A stretch of 64,000 bases of DNA from Adenanthera pavonina. Its lineage: Eukaryota > Streptophyta > Magnoliopsida > Fabales > Fabaceae. The notes beneath the pieces are model-generated. The model made no database searches. It was given only the letters and a program-made list of their open reading frames with translations, and was not told the DNA's origin. This document shows, in pieces, positions 21,401-32,977 of this stretch (position 1 is its first letter; every line of letters begins with the position of its first letter). Where the stretch lies: the NCBI GenBank assembly GCA_026686845.1, contig JAIVEN010000014.1:34432001-34496000 (forward strand), written 5' to 3'. Position numbers and translations under genes: made by a program.

Positions 21401-24400
21401 TAGTTGTAATTGGGTGGTACAACTGTAAATTACAACATATAATAGTTGTGCCTGGCATGTGCAATTGGCAATCTTGATTTGACAATGTTTTGTTTCTTGT
21501 AACAAAATGAAGACCATGTCGTTAGAGCTTGAAACTCTGGTTAACGAGGCAAAATCCTTAAGTAAATTCCTTCATAGTTGCTGCAAGTTGGAGGATGATC
21601 AGAGCAGTGCTGATACTATAACATTTGTTCATGATTATTTGAAGAAGCGAATGCTGTACAGGGGTATATACCGAAATCTGCAGGTATTTCTGCTCTTCAC
21701 ATCATTCTCTTGTATATATATCTAAATATCCTTTGCTCAGATATTGTCTACATTATCCTTTTGTTAGTTGTGGGAGATTGACAATTTCAAGCATAAGGAT
21801 GCTAGTTACGAAATTCTTCTCAGCTATTGTGGTTACATCATCCAAAGGTTAAATCTTGATCTAATCCCTTACTTATCTTTGTAAAGTTGGAGCTTCAGTA
21901 TATATTTAATTATATGACTAAATGCGCATGGGTTATTTTATGGTATGTAGGTTAATAGTAAACACTGATTCACCAACAATAATAATCTCCAACAAATTGA
22001 ATGATCAAAATATTGTTAAGGTAATTTAGGTGACAATTAGTTTTATTCCGTTACTCATACCTTAGTTATTGTTTTAATGCGATGCCTTTTTTTTTTTCCT
22101 TAAATTTTTGTTTAGGCCTTCCCAAACATGGATGCTTGTGCAGCATTTGTGTTTGTCTTAAATCCTAATACCACTAAGAAATGCAATGGTTCAAGATGTT
22201 TGGCACAAGAAACACAGGTAATTTACACTATTTCTCATGTTACATTGGATTTAATTCATGTTGTTTCTTTTCCAAAGGACTTTATTATTTTTGAGGTAGT
22301 TGTAGTGATTATTATTATTATTATTATTATATAAATAAAATCTACCTTTTACTATTCATTACTATTCTGAATGTCTCATCAATCTATCATGTTAATAAAT
22401 AATTCTTTTTGGCACCCTCCCTTTTTCTTTTTTCCCCATGCTTACCATCCAAGATACCCCTCATTACATTAATTAAACATCTTGAATACATAATAAGCCC
22501 CCTAAAACAAGGCTTAAATACATAGGATATTACATTGTAGAGCTCTTTGAAGGAGGAGGCTTAAGAGCCTGCACCAAAGGAGTGCTGAAATAATTTTGGC
22601 TGCCTATGAGTCTATGACAAGGTGATCAATTCCAAAGGTGAGATTCTTCTGCTTGATGAAGAATCAAGGAATCATCTTAAGGTTACTGTAAACAAAGCTG
22701 CAATTGTGGCACCCATTCCTTGCCTACATGAACTGAGAAAAGGAATTCTCAGTTGAAGACCCTGCTCCAGTTTTTGGGTTTATTTGTACTGGAGTTATTG
22801 GTTTTATGGATCCTGTTCATCCTGGTGTGAAAGAATCAGTTGCAGTTTCTTGTTCAGCTGGTATAACAGTAAGGATGGTTATAGACATTGGTATAACGGA
22901 TGTGAGTGGGTGAGCTGGAGGAGAGAAAGATTGTGATTGGAGGGGTTTATTTAGGATTTTGAGAGTTGAGTTGGGAGAGGAGGTAAACAAGGATTTTGTG
23001 GAGTGAGCTCAAGGAGAGAGCTCAAGCCTCTTGAAAGCTTGGGGAGTGTTGTCTTTTCCTTTCCTTTTAAGTTTTTGCATTTTGTGGTTGCTGTGTTTCT
23101 GTATTTGTCTATATGTTGTCTTCGTTGTTTTAATAGGCTTATCTTTGTGTTTTAGTATGTTTAATCTATAGCGGAGGCATATTTTAGTATCATTTTGGCG
23201 TGGGTTTTGTCAACATCACATGGAACACTATGTGAAAATCCTTCTTCTTGGACTTTTCTCTATCAAGTGAGCAAAGGGAAGGGATGTGAGTATAGGAAAT
23301 GACATTTCCTCTGATGCTTGGTGACAGCTTTACAAGATCATGTATGACATAGCACTTTGAGGGCTATTAAGAAAGCAAAGATTGGAATGAATGGAAAATT
23401 GATGGAAAATTAAATGATTGATGGGTACCCAAGTAGGATAGGGAACCTTCTATCAAAAGCTAACTATTGAGGTGGGCGAATCATCCCACTTAAATACCCT
23501 ATTTAGCATCCTATATTACTCAATGTGGGACTTGGGCCTCCATGCTACCTAAGTTTGTATCAATTGGCCCCCCTCAAGATCTGACTTCCTGATGGCTATA
23601 CATTATGACACTTTACTCGACTCCCTTGTTAGTTAGAATCCTCCACCAGTCAAAACCCTTTGTGGGTAGCCCTCTTCGGAACCGTCAACACCCAAGTTCT
23701 GATACCATTGATGGTTACCCAAATGAGATAAGGAATTCTCCCTCAAAAGCTAGCTGTTGAAGTGGGAAAATCATCCCACTTAAATACCTCATTAAGCATG
23801 CCATATTATTCAATGTGGAACTTAAGCATCCCATACTACCCGAGTCTGCATCAGGACACAAGGGAGAGAGTCCATATTTGAGGTGTAAAATCAGCAGTGG
23901 TGTAGAGAAGTAAAATGAATTGTTCCTGTTTGTTGGTCCTCAATCTCTAATCACCTCTACTTTTGTGATCCTTTATTTGTTGGCAGAGAAAACTTCAACT
24001 TCATTGGTGTTGCTAAAGATCTCTCTTGGCCTACTGGATTGGTTGGGCTTATTGTTCCCTTCCGAGAACAATTTCAGAGTTCCTTCCTACTTGCCTTTTC
24101 ATTTTCTTTGTCATTATCATCTTCATCTTTGTAGTTGGTATCTCATGACCTCTGATCCATCTTGATTCTAAACTTTCTTGAATCCATCATTTGCTTTGTT
24201 GCCATCAAGATTTTGCAACTTCTTGTGTCTTCTGATCAATCATTTAGTTCAGCAATATTAAATTTAGTCATGAAGACTGAAATCTTGTTTACTGTTATCT
24301 TCATTCTCCTCACCCTTCTTGTAGTCATCTTCTTCATTAGCTTGATTGGTGGACTTCTACATCTTATGATCAGTCTTTGCATTTTACTAAACTGTCATTT

Positions 24401-27400
24401 TTCCTTTTGTTATATGAAAACATAGGCACTCCATATTTCTTACAACTTTGTAGTTTAGATAATACTCCTTCCGGTCCAAAATATAAGTCTTATTTGATTA
24501 ATTGTCATAAGAACCACGAGAGGTAATTTAACTTATTAAATCTGCCAAAAAATACATTATTTTTCAATAGTACCCCTATTTAATACGTTGAATTTAAAGT
24601 CTATTATCTCTTCTACATTTAATTGCAAATAAGAGTTTAATAGGAAAATGAACATTTAATGCCCTAGAAATTATTAAATGAGACTTTTATTTTGGATCAA
24701 AACAAACTTTTAAAATAGGACTTATATTTTGGATCAAAGGGAGTATAATTAAGGAATTTTCCTAAAGTTGGCAACAAAATCTTCAAGAGAGCAATTAGGA
24801 ATTATGATTTAGGCAAAAAAAAATAAAGAATTATGATTTTGGGAGTACAATACATTGTATTACTAGAAGGTTTTTCAAAAGCATCTTTCTGTCCATTCTT
24901 GTAGATGGATTGAATCTTCTGCTTTACCAAAATGCTCTTCAGAAATATTTTAAAAGATTAGAAGCAAGAAAGTAATTTTTTCAATAGAAGGTATTTAGAA
25001 GACAGAAGCAACCAATGGAAAAATATATCTGACACCAGTATAAAAATCATTGATACAAAAGATTCTCCAATTCTTCTTGAATCTATTTAGAACATTCCTT
25101 GAAGATACCATTTACTGGACGGTAACAAAACAATGTTGTCTTGGAGCATAACTAAAGACACATTTTCCTCTAAAATTAGAGAACTCCTTTCCAACCAAAG
25201 GCACCAATAGAAAGTTAGCACACTGCTATTAAAATTTATCCTCCTTTCTCTAGCGGAAGTTGTTGAGTTTAATCACTACAGAATGTTCTAAAGTTTGTGG
25301 TCGTGCCCAAGGCTCACCAAACCTGTACAAAAGTTTACTTCTAATCAAGCTTCTGCTGGGAAATGTAAAAATCCACTATTGAAATGTGAGCAACTTCTGA
25401 GCATGGCCACATGACGTGACATGTATATAATTACACCTAAAAAGAAGGTTATTACGTCATAGCTTACATGCGCACACTACTTACACATATAGATGTATAG
25501 TTGATTTGAAATTGATATGACCCTCTTGGTGAGACCAAGCAAATCAGGAACTACAGCGAAAACGGACACTCACGAACAAAGACAAGAAGATGATCATGTG
25601 CTAGAACTAGAAAACTCGTTCATAAGCTCTAATGATGACGCTCACTCAGTTGATCACTCCAGTTGGTAGGTTATAAGTTCTCAAGAGAACACAAAATTCA
25701 AAATATATTGAATAAATTCTAAATTTCATTCAACTGGGTGAGAAAAGGCGTTACAAATAAGGTGTTTGTATAGACGCCTAGTGACTTAATTTTCAAGTTA
25801 GGGCTTTTGATAAAATAATATTAAAATACTGATCCTAATCATCCCTAGATTTGCTAATCAATCTAAAAATAAAATTAATCAACTAAGATCCTAAGAAAAC
25901 TCTAAAAAGAGGATGCCACAAGTGGTAAAGGTGGCTCCTTTTATTCCCTAAAATACTAAATCCTAAGAGATCTTAATAAATTAGGAGACTAATGGAAAAG
26001 AAATGAAAGGTGGCACCTTTATCTTTGTGGAAGATACTAGAGGAGGTGCTACTTATTGAGATTTAACGTAATGGACTCTAATATTATGGGCCTATGGAAA
26101 TACAAATTAGAACCCATTAAAGACTCAATAAAAATATTCAATAATTGGGCTTTATTTAATTAAAGTTATGCCTAAAGACTCAAATAAATAACTAAGACAA
26201 AATAATGAAAAGCACATTAAGAATTAAACATTAAAGATTTAGGCTTAAGAATAATGTTATGGATCCTCAAGTGAGTTCTTCAATTGTGATGCCATTAGGA
26301 GCTTAGTTCTCTTGGGCTTGAACTTAAAAACAAATTACCATGCTTCTTACTCCATATGAAGACACCATTGTTGAGGGATTATTGAGCTTGGAAGACGTCT
26401 CTATCTCATCAAGGTAGAAAACTTCTTTATCTTGTAATTCTTGGATAAGTCCATTTAACGCTTGCTTCATGGTTTTGGCCTTTGCTTTTGTAATTGGTCC
26501 ACCAATGTGTTTCAAAGGGTCTTTCAGGACATTACTCCTCCAAATTTGAAGTTGGGCTTTGCTTCCTTGATGGTCTCCATCAGAAATGCTAACTTTTTGT
26601 GATTCAATATTGACGATAGCTTCTACAAATGCATGTATACACTTGAGGATCGCTTAACAAGGGAGTTCATGGTATTCTAGATCATAATGTTGGAGGTTTA
26701 CAATTTCTTAGCACATGTCATAGCCAATATAAATATTTTAATTTCATTCAATGGGCCCCTTCTCATTCATGTAGCAGAAAAAAGACTTGGAAATAACTGC
26801 TAATTTCATTGAAAAAGGATTTCTAGTTTTCACATAGTCTTTTTATCAGATATTTTTGCCAATTGTTTTGTGCTAGGCCTGAAAAAATAATTTTGTACTT
26901 CCCCCAGTCCATATTATGAGGAGTTTTCTAGAATTTTTAGTACCCCTATTGATTTATTGCTTGTTTCGTAACACGGAAAAGAGAAAGGAGTGGAACTTAG
27001 TAATTAATAAGGGTAAAAATGGGATGTTGAGTTTTTTTTAAAAGTTTAAGATTTGTAACTAACCTTTTTTAAGAAGTGTGAATTAGTTAAAAATTCCTTA
27101 TAATATGAGCTGGAGGGAGTATTTTGTTGTGTTATGGCCATGTTCATGCCCAACAGGGACACACATGAGATAGTTTGGTATGTTTCATAGAGAGCAACAT
27201 ATCCATATATTAAAAGTGAAGCCCGCTTAGGTCTATGAATCTGCAGCGTATAATTACTATTAAACTTGTTGAGTACCACTTTGAGCACATTTGGTATGAT
27301 AGAAGAATTTTTAAAGGACTTAGAATAGGAAAGGGAAGGGGAACAGAAGTAGGAAAGAAGGGTAATGGACTTTAAAAGTAAGTTTGGTATGTATAGGAAT

Positions 27401-30400
27401 GGAAATAAAATATTTTATCTATTTGGTATGGTAGAAATAGAAAAAGAATGGAAATATGGTACTTCGGAGATTTTGCCACCTTTCCCATACTGCTACAGCA
27501 TCATTCCATTAAGGCAACAATGAAATGATTTTTGGCAGCTGCTTTCCTGCTGGAATGAGAGAAGGAATGCAAATCAAGCATACCAAACAAGTTTTGATAG
27601 GGTTCCATTGCCCATTCCCTTTCTTTTGCATGCCATTCCCTTTAGTCAAACGTAACCTTTGTCTTTTGCTTATCTGTTTCATACCATTAGTGTAAATCAA
27701 AATGTTGTAGATTATGGTTCTTTTGATTTTCCCAGGGAGAATCCTTATCAAAACTACTACTGCATAGTCTTCTCTATTGGTATTTTTTCCTCTCTCTATC
27801 TCTTGGGCAATATTCTTGCTTTATAGCCTAAAAGTTTGCGAGTATTAAATAATAGCTTATGACTAATTATAAATTATTTCCAATATTTTGGTGATGCTAA
27901 CTTGCTATTCCATGCAGATAGCTAGTTCACTTCTGCGTAATTTGCTTGATGTGATTGAGGAGGTTTGGTTAGCTCGCATAGAGATCAGAAATTTGGTGCA
28001 AGCAAAATTCTATTCTCAATCAGGTGAAAGATTTATTGTTGTTTCCTTCAATATTACCATTTTGAGCATTGTAGTTAGGTGCTTGATTACATGTAGAAAT
28101 TCATTCAGTTTTTGATAGGAAGTTGATACTGCTTTGTACTTGCTGGTTTTTGTCAATTTAGTTTGGTGTTTTTTGTCTTTGCGTCCTGCTTTTTTGTTAT
28201 AAATTGTATCTTCCAAGAGTTTGTTTTCTGAAAAAGAATTGTTCCGTATTGATGTAGAACCCAATGACACAAGATGCCTCCTTTTAGGGATGAGGCATGG
28301 GAAAGAGCTGTACAACAATAGGGAACAGAAAGGTAAATTATAAATACATAAGCTTCCTAAAATCTACATAACAATCTAACTGACTTGAATAAAAAATGTT
28401 AATATATCTAATGTGAATCCTATTGAGGAGATCCGAAATGATTGTATTCAAGGAAATGTTGGCATAGCACCTACTAAGGAGAAAATAGTAAAAAAGTCAA
28501 TTAAGGTAGTTTGGACATATACAAAGAAGGTTGCTAAAGAAGTCAGTGAAAAGAGTTGATCAAATGATTTTCAGCCATATGAAAGAAAATGTAGAGGGAG
28601 ACCTATGAGAACACTTAAAGAAGTTTAGTGGGATCTTTTAATAAATGATGTTTTTGAGGAGTTGGTTTTTAATAAAACTCAATGACATCATATAATCCAT
28701 ATAACCAATTTCATTTAGAAAGAAATGGCTGCTGATATTGATGTTGTATCTAATACATATCCTCCTATCATCCCTAAACTAAATATATAAAATGATAGTT
28801 ATAGACATAATTTGAAATATTCAAAATATCCCAACCACTTCAATTCCAGGTTGAGACTTCATTCAAAAAAAGATTTCAGAATAGAGACAGGCTCAATGTG
28901 CCTTTTTGTTGCGGACAACGAATAATTATGTGTCTTAGTGTCTTGACTGAGGAAATATTTTAAAAGGATAAGAATTAAAAGAGGAGTCTGCACATTAATC
29001 GGTGATGAATAGTAAGGTTATTCAAATATACCAAAGCTTGGTTAATTCAGAGTAGCATGAAACTAGTATGGATTAAATTATACTACACTTCATAAAACTT
29101 GAAGTGGTTTTGATACCAAAATTTGTCACGGTTTTTGAATATCGTGAATTATGATTTTATTATTTATATTTTTGTTTTCCTTACAACTCAAAATTAGAAA
29201 AGGTAGAATTGGATGTGGATCATGCGTATGCAGTATGATGCTTAATGGTGCTAAGCTCTGTTGGTCTGTGAAAGAATATTATACCAATTATTCAGTTACA
29301 AATATGAAACTTAATGGATTTGAATTTCAAATTCACTTGCCTTTGGGTTGTTAGTTTCAGCTTTTTTTTTTAATCGTAAATGAGGCCTTCAGATATTTAG
29401 AAGTTGTAACTTTACTATTCAATTAAAAAATGTGTAACTTGATTTGTAAGATATGTAAAATTTTTAAAGAAAGAATTTGCAAATATTTTTTAATTGACAT
29501 TAACATTCCCCATTGGAGCTCTGAACTTGAAATAGTTCTGTGCTTGAGGTCTTGTATAATCTAATTTAGTCATGCAGATCTGATTGGAATGCCAAACGGT
29601 TTACTTAAAAATTATGAATCTATAATTGTGCAACTATTATTGCAAATTTTGTCTGATTAATGTATTCTGACGTTGATTCACTTTATTTGTAAAAACAAAA
29701 GCTGGAGTTTCATTTAATGTTTGCTGAATTTGCAGTTGGTGAGCTTGAGTTGTCGCTTTCCTTCATTGACTTTAATACTGGAAGGAAGTTTAAAGTGGTT
29801 TTTGATATGAACTGCTTGAAATGGTAAGGTCCCTTTTCAGGGTCTTTTTCTTTGACTTTAGTTGATCCTTGATTGCTTATTCTGGTTTTCCTTTTCCCCC
29901 CTTTTTCAGTTCGACTTGTTGCTTTTAACGGAAGGAACTTGCTATCTGTTGAAAAGCATATTGGTTTTGATCATTCACACATTGCTTTAGCTTCTTACTT
30001 TGCGCATGCTGGACCATTTTTCCTTCAAAATATTATTCTTTAAAACCATAGTTTCATAATTGAACCCGACATTGATTTGAAAGAACCTGGCGTAGCTAGG
30101 TCATTTATTTAACTCTTAAGCATGGACACTGATATGGTGACATGCCAAAATTCAAAGTGTTACAATTGAACTGTTCACAACTGTGCTTTGATGACTTTAA
30201 TTTTTCACCCTGCTATGTGTTGCTCTGATTGGCTTCAATTCAATTGAGTCCATGCTCATAGGCGTACAATTTGACGTTTTCCCTCCATTAGATCAGCTTT
30301 GATTGATGTTTTATATCTCCCTTGCATATGAAATTAACAACTCTGATTGATTTTATTAATCATTCCTGAGCAGTGGGGTCTACCCAGTGGAGATTCTTCC

Positions 30401-30566
30401 ATCTCATATATATGATGTTGCTGATGGGGAACAAAAGTCACTTTCTGGGTCGCTTGAAGGTGATATAAGAACAGCAGCTGAGAGAGTGACAGTGGGTTAT
30501 TCAAGAATTATGAGGCTTTGTAGGAGTATTTCCCAGGTAGTTCAGACTCTTAGTTCTAGCACATGA
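12444..30566 (+). CDS. KNL1: KNL1/Spc105-type kinetochore scaffold protein
   Basis: Outer-kinetochore scaffold linking centromeres to microtubules and the spindle checkpoint. I join 16 exons: 12444-12843, 13302-13999, 17167-18297, 19139-19570, 19645-19716, 19884-19964, 20077-20117, 20252-20339, 20411-20560, 21513-21683, 21768-21847, 21951-22020, 22116-22217, 27918-28023, 29736-29823, 30374-30566. All phases agree and give 1300 aa. Seen: a basic N-terminus with RRVSFAD (residues 22-28), the PP1-docking RVSF motif; MDST (164-167) and a literal MELT (212-215), resembling Bub3-recruiting repeats; a long disordered middle; a probable coiled coil (about 912-1031); and a C-terminal region (about 1089-1300, including LSFIDFNTGRKFKVVFDMN and CGVYPVEILPSHIYDV) matching the plant KNL1 RWD end. 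The first ATG was chosen because RVSF lies just behind it. Intron 1 uses a GC donor. Intron 13 is 5.7 kb. The exon 10 acceptor is the weakest call. Confidence 0.88.
14870..16170 (-). pseudogene. antisense Ty3/gypsy gag-protease-RT relic in KNL1 intron 2
   Basis: On the minus strand, 16208-15942 resembles a gypsy gag (NYKERFDLLSS, EIPNQVLMGVLKNRL, EEVKADVRLLQ). 15520-15275 resembles the end of the retropepsin region (VDLVLGIGWLQSLEELRVNW), and about 15040-14875 the start of reverse transcriptase (PHASLYQYAHAQKTEI, VKEMLEAEIIRPS). Order and orientation are those of a gypsy polyprotein. Frames are broken repeatedly, and the element stops before the RT catalytic core. It lies wholly inside an intron, opposite to the host gene. 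Confidence 0.75.
16171..16330 (-). pseudogene. Ty1/copia RNase H fragment abutting the gypsy relic
   Basis: The minus strand encodes WLLEDLQFPPSKC followed by CDNQVAINIAKNLIHYDRTK and HIKINQHF, the conserved C-terminal part of copia RNase H. It runs directly into gypsy gag sequence at about 16170, so two different retroelement families are joined in one orientation. Confidence 0.75.
22308..22332 (+). repeat. (ATT)n microsatellite in KNL1 intron 13
   Basis: An uninterrupted ATT run of eight units, 90 bases downstream of exon 13. Confidence 0.9.
22540..22905 (+). pseudogene. captured fragment of a P-type calcium-ATPase (ACA-like) gene
   Basis: Conceptual translation with frame changes gives ELFEGGGLRACTKG, then SAEIILAA, then DKVINSKGEILLLDEESRNH with LKVTV, then FSVEDPAPVFGF, then ICTGVIGFMDPVHPGVKESV and AGITVRMV. 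These are, in order, the KGASE region, nucleotide-binding domain and DPVRPGVKESV...AGITVRMVTGDN region of plant autoinhibited Ca2+-ATPases. At least three indels shift the frame, and DPVRPG reads DPVHPG. It covers only about 120 residues of a protein of about 1000, lies inside KNL1 intron 13, and has no splice sites fitting KNL1. It is a dead gene fragment, probably carried in by a transposon. Confidence 0.75.
23419..23853 (-). mobile_element. compact TRIM retrotransposon (LTR-PBS-PPT-LTR, 435 bp)
   Basis: Two direct repeats, 23709-23853 (145 bp, 5' LTR on the minus strand) and 23419-23562 (144 bp, 3' LTR), both read TGAT...CATCA on the minus strand. Immediately after the 5' LTR lies TGGTATCAGAAC (23707-23696), close to the initiator-Met-tRNA primer-binding site. 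Just before the 3' LTR lies the purine tract GAGGGGGGCC. The internal part is about 146 bp and non-coding. These are the defining parts of a TRIM. No matching target duplication is visible (flanks ATGAT and GGACA), so the element may have been rearranged. Confidence 0.8.
23860..24470. other. unassigned part of KNL1 intron 13
   Basis: Open frames at 23920-24425 on the plus strand are hydrophobic and T-rich. The reverse strand looks like a degraded, Lys/Glu-rich coding sequence, possibly retroelement gag, but I see no diagnostic motif. Confidence 0.3.
24475..24743. mobile_element. Stowaway-like MITE
   Basis: The ends are CTCCTTCCGGTCCAAAATAT and the inverse of CTCCCTTTGATCCAAAATAT, flanked by TA on both sides (24473-24474, 24744-24745). 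This terminal sequence and TA target are typical of Tc1/mariner-derived Stowaway elements. Length 269 bp, non-coding. Confidence 0.85.
25505..26515 (-). mobile_element. gypsy-type retroelement 3' end with LTR-like tail, antisense
   Basis: The minus strand at 26515-26324 encodes KHIGGPITKAKAKTMKQALN followed by GLIQELQ, a motif seen at the C-terminal end of many plant gypsy polyproteins (GPITRARAK...EALNGLIQ). About 800 bases follow without coding potential, including GGATCCTCAAG-like and GTAACGCC words, as expected for a 3' LTR running to about 25505. Exact ends and target duplications could not be fixed. Confidence 0.5.
26898..27119. mobile_element. Stowaway-like MITE
   Basis: The ends are CTTCCCCCAGTCCATATTAT and the inverse of CTCCCTCCAGCTCATATTAT, with TA on each side (26896-26897, 27120-27121). 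Length 222 bp. It lies in KNL1 intron 13. Confidence 0.8.
27294..27656. mobile_element. possible small DNA element
   Basis: The candidate is flanked by CTTTG on both sides (27289-27293 and 27657-27661). The ends, AGCACATTTGGTATGAT and the inverse of GTTACGTTTGACTAAAG, match only weakly. The TTTGGTATGATA word links it to the Harbinger-like element at 8658. Ends are uncertain. Confidence 0.35.
28430..28745 (+). pseudogene. LINE (L1-type) C-terminal relic in KNL1 intron 14
   Basis: With frame shifts and stops ignored, the plus strand gives NVGIAPTKEKIVKKSIKVVW, then KCRGRPMRTLKEV, WDLLINDVFEELVFN and HHIIHI. These correspond to the well-conserved C-terminus of plant L1 reverse transcriptases (GVAPIEEKM...LRWFGHV, RGRPRKT, W...IHVADP). 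It is heavily decayed. Confidence 0.7.
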
Positions 30567-31399
30567 TCAGCATCTTGTTGGATTTGTTTGCTATTCTTTT
30601 ATGGGAGATCTAGGACTAGGTTGTATATTGGCTTAGCATGTAGATACTGATTCGCATTCACGAGGCTGATGTAAGTTTTCATCTATAACAAACGATATTG
30701 TTTTAGGCATGAACTATTTCAATGAAACGTTTGGGTTTCAACTTATTTTTCTGTTTTTTGAAGAAATGTGCTTTGATCTTTGAAAGATACATACTTTATT
30801 TGATTTTTGAATTTTTAAACATTAGCTTATATTAATAATAATTATTTTTCTTTTCTGATCATAGGATGAATTTATTCTTTTTTTTTCTTTCTAATCGAAC
30901 CTTTTAGATGTTACAATGGTGGTGCTATTCAAAAGTAGTAACAATTTAAAACATTCTTCTAATATGGGGAAGAATAGTGAGTTTAGAAAGTATAAATAAT
31001 TTCATTAAAAATAAGAAAGTATAAATAATAATTTATTTTTATGATACTTGAGAAGTCATTGTAACACTAAGAAGATTAAGTTATAATTTTAAGAAAAAAT
31101 TAATTTCTTAGTCTTGAAAAAATTAATTGTCTCCCATAATTTATTTATTTTTTCTAAATTGTCTTTATACTTTCTTAATATTCCAAGGTTAGTATTTAAA
31201 AGTTTCAATCCTTAGAAGAATAATCGTTAATGAAGTCCATGTAGGACATATAACATTGTGATGACATGACAAACTTAAACAGCTGTCCAATGGAGGCGGA
31301 GGCAGACTTAAAATGTCGCATATGATAAAATGGAAATAACGGATATACAAATTCAAGATGAAAGATTATACAATCCAACTTAGATTAGTGTCAATGATG
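30567..31399. other. intergenic DNA downstream of KNL1
   Basis: Presumed KNL1 3' UTR in the first few hundred bases, then AT-rich sequence with no recognised feature. Confidence 0.4.
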
Positions 31400-31558
31400 G
31401 GGATATTAAACAAATGGTTTAAGATTCAATTTCCAATTGTTGTATATGAATCAATCCTTATTGGGAGAGGTTTGTTTACCAATTATCTTCAGATCTTGAG
31501 ATTAGTTCCTGTTGTCGATGAAGGATACCTTTAACTCATTACAAAAAAAAAAAAAAGA
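31400..31558 (+). mobile_element. tRNA-derived SINE-like element with A-tail
   Basis: AGATTCAATTTCCAA at about 31422 resembles a decayed RNA polymerase III B box (GGTTCGAATCC). The sequence continues with TCCTTATTGGGAGAGG and ends in an A(13) tail near 31541-31555. It shares its order of words with a second copy in the B-box gene intron at 46390-46560. The 5' end is uncertain. Confidence 0.5.
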
Positions 31559-32977
31559 AAAGGGAAAGATAATATTACAACCACTATCAGCAAAATGTCG
31601 TGATTCTTATTCAATAAAGTTTATTACGAGCTAAGCCTGTGTTGACATTTCATAGATTTGTAACAAACTGTAGATATATGATGACATTTTTTATTAAACC
31701 GTATGACAATTTAATTGTGAACACATTGGGTCATAATTTTTCCCTTCTTCTAATTCTTTCCAATTAGTAGCAACAATAATAACAATAGCCTCATTAGACT
31801 AAATGGGTCTATTACATAGATTACACGACGTGATTATACTTTATAAAAATTATATCTTTAAATAAATCATTTGAATACTTAAGTCTTCCAAATGCATTAG
31901 ACTATCACTATTCTTTTCAACATCATGTTATTTCATATGCTTGATTGTTTAGGATGACATAAAAATATTAAAAAGAAAAAAGAAAAAGAAAAAAACTCAG
32001 TAAACAGGACTTCAAGGGAAAACATCTTACTTTTTGCCAGCATATTTTCTTGCTGTTTCCCTTCCTCTTTGGTTTTCAACTGAATGCATTACATTTCCAC
32101 ATACTTCTCTCGTCTCATCTTTCCTCGGTACAACATACAATGATTTGGACATGCTTGAATTTTTTAATAGTTCAATCCCCATTTTTTTTTTCTGCTTAAT
32201 AAAAAGAATATGGAATTTTAACATTTCCAAAAGCATTTGCTAATGATTCACATATCATTGATATGTATGACCTTGTTAAAGACTTAATGTGATACAATCT
32301 CACCAAGACAGACAACTTAGAATATTTCTGACATCTCTCCAATAGAGTGGATCTGGACCCTGACTTCTTCTGAAAATTCATTCTCGTGATGAACACTAAT
32401 TGCATCATGACCGATATTATTAATCGGATTATTTCCACAAATCTCCATTCTAGCATGTAGACTCGTTAGACAAACAACGTCGACATGCAAAGAAGAATAA
32501 AATTAGGAGATTAAAAAGATGAAATACGGAATAACAAGGGTTTAATTTTAAATTTTTAGAGTAAAAGTGTAGAATGTTAAAAAATAGTGTGTATAGAGTA
32601 GAAAAAAAGTTAAAAGTTACAAATATAATAACTCTCAACCCACGATAATGAGCAATGGCTCCTATAAGTTCATATATGTGTATGTGTATAAAATATTAAG
32701 ATTTATATATCAGTCAAATATTTCATTTTTTTGAAAAAAATTTATTTTGTTTATTTGTATTTCCGTGCATACAAATGTTACCTTACATCATCACTACTTA
32801 CTCACTACTCGCTTATACAATTACTGACAACTAAAAATTAACCGTTAAAAAAATTTTGATAATTAATTCAGATTAATAGAAATTTTGTCATTATATATAA
32901 GAGCCTCAGAGCATTGCAAAATTTTGCAACGAATAGAACTTCCTTTGAATTATATTTGAGTTTTACTATCAGCAACA
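31559..32977. other. intergenic DNA upstream of the peroxidase
   Basis: Short overlapping frames at 32027-32456 on both strands show no motif I recognise. A minus-strand coding relic is possible there (GNNPINNIGHD, EFSEEVRVQ), but no family could be assigned. TATATATAAG at about 32892-32901 is a plausible TATA box for the peroxidase at 32978. Confidence 0.4.
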
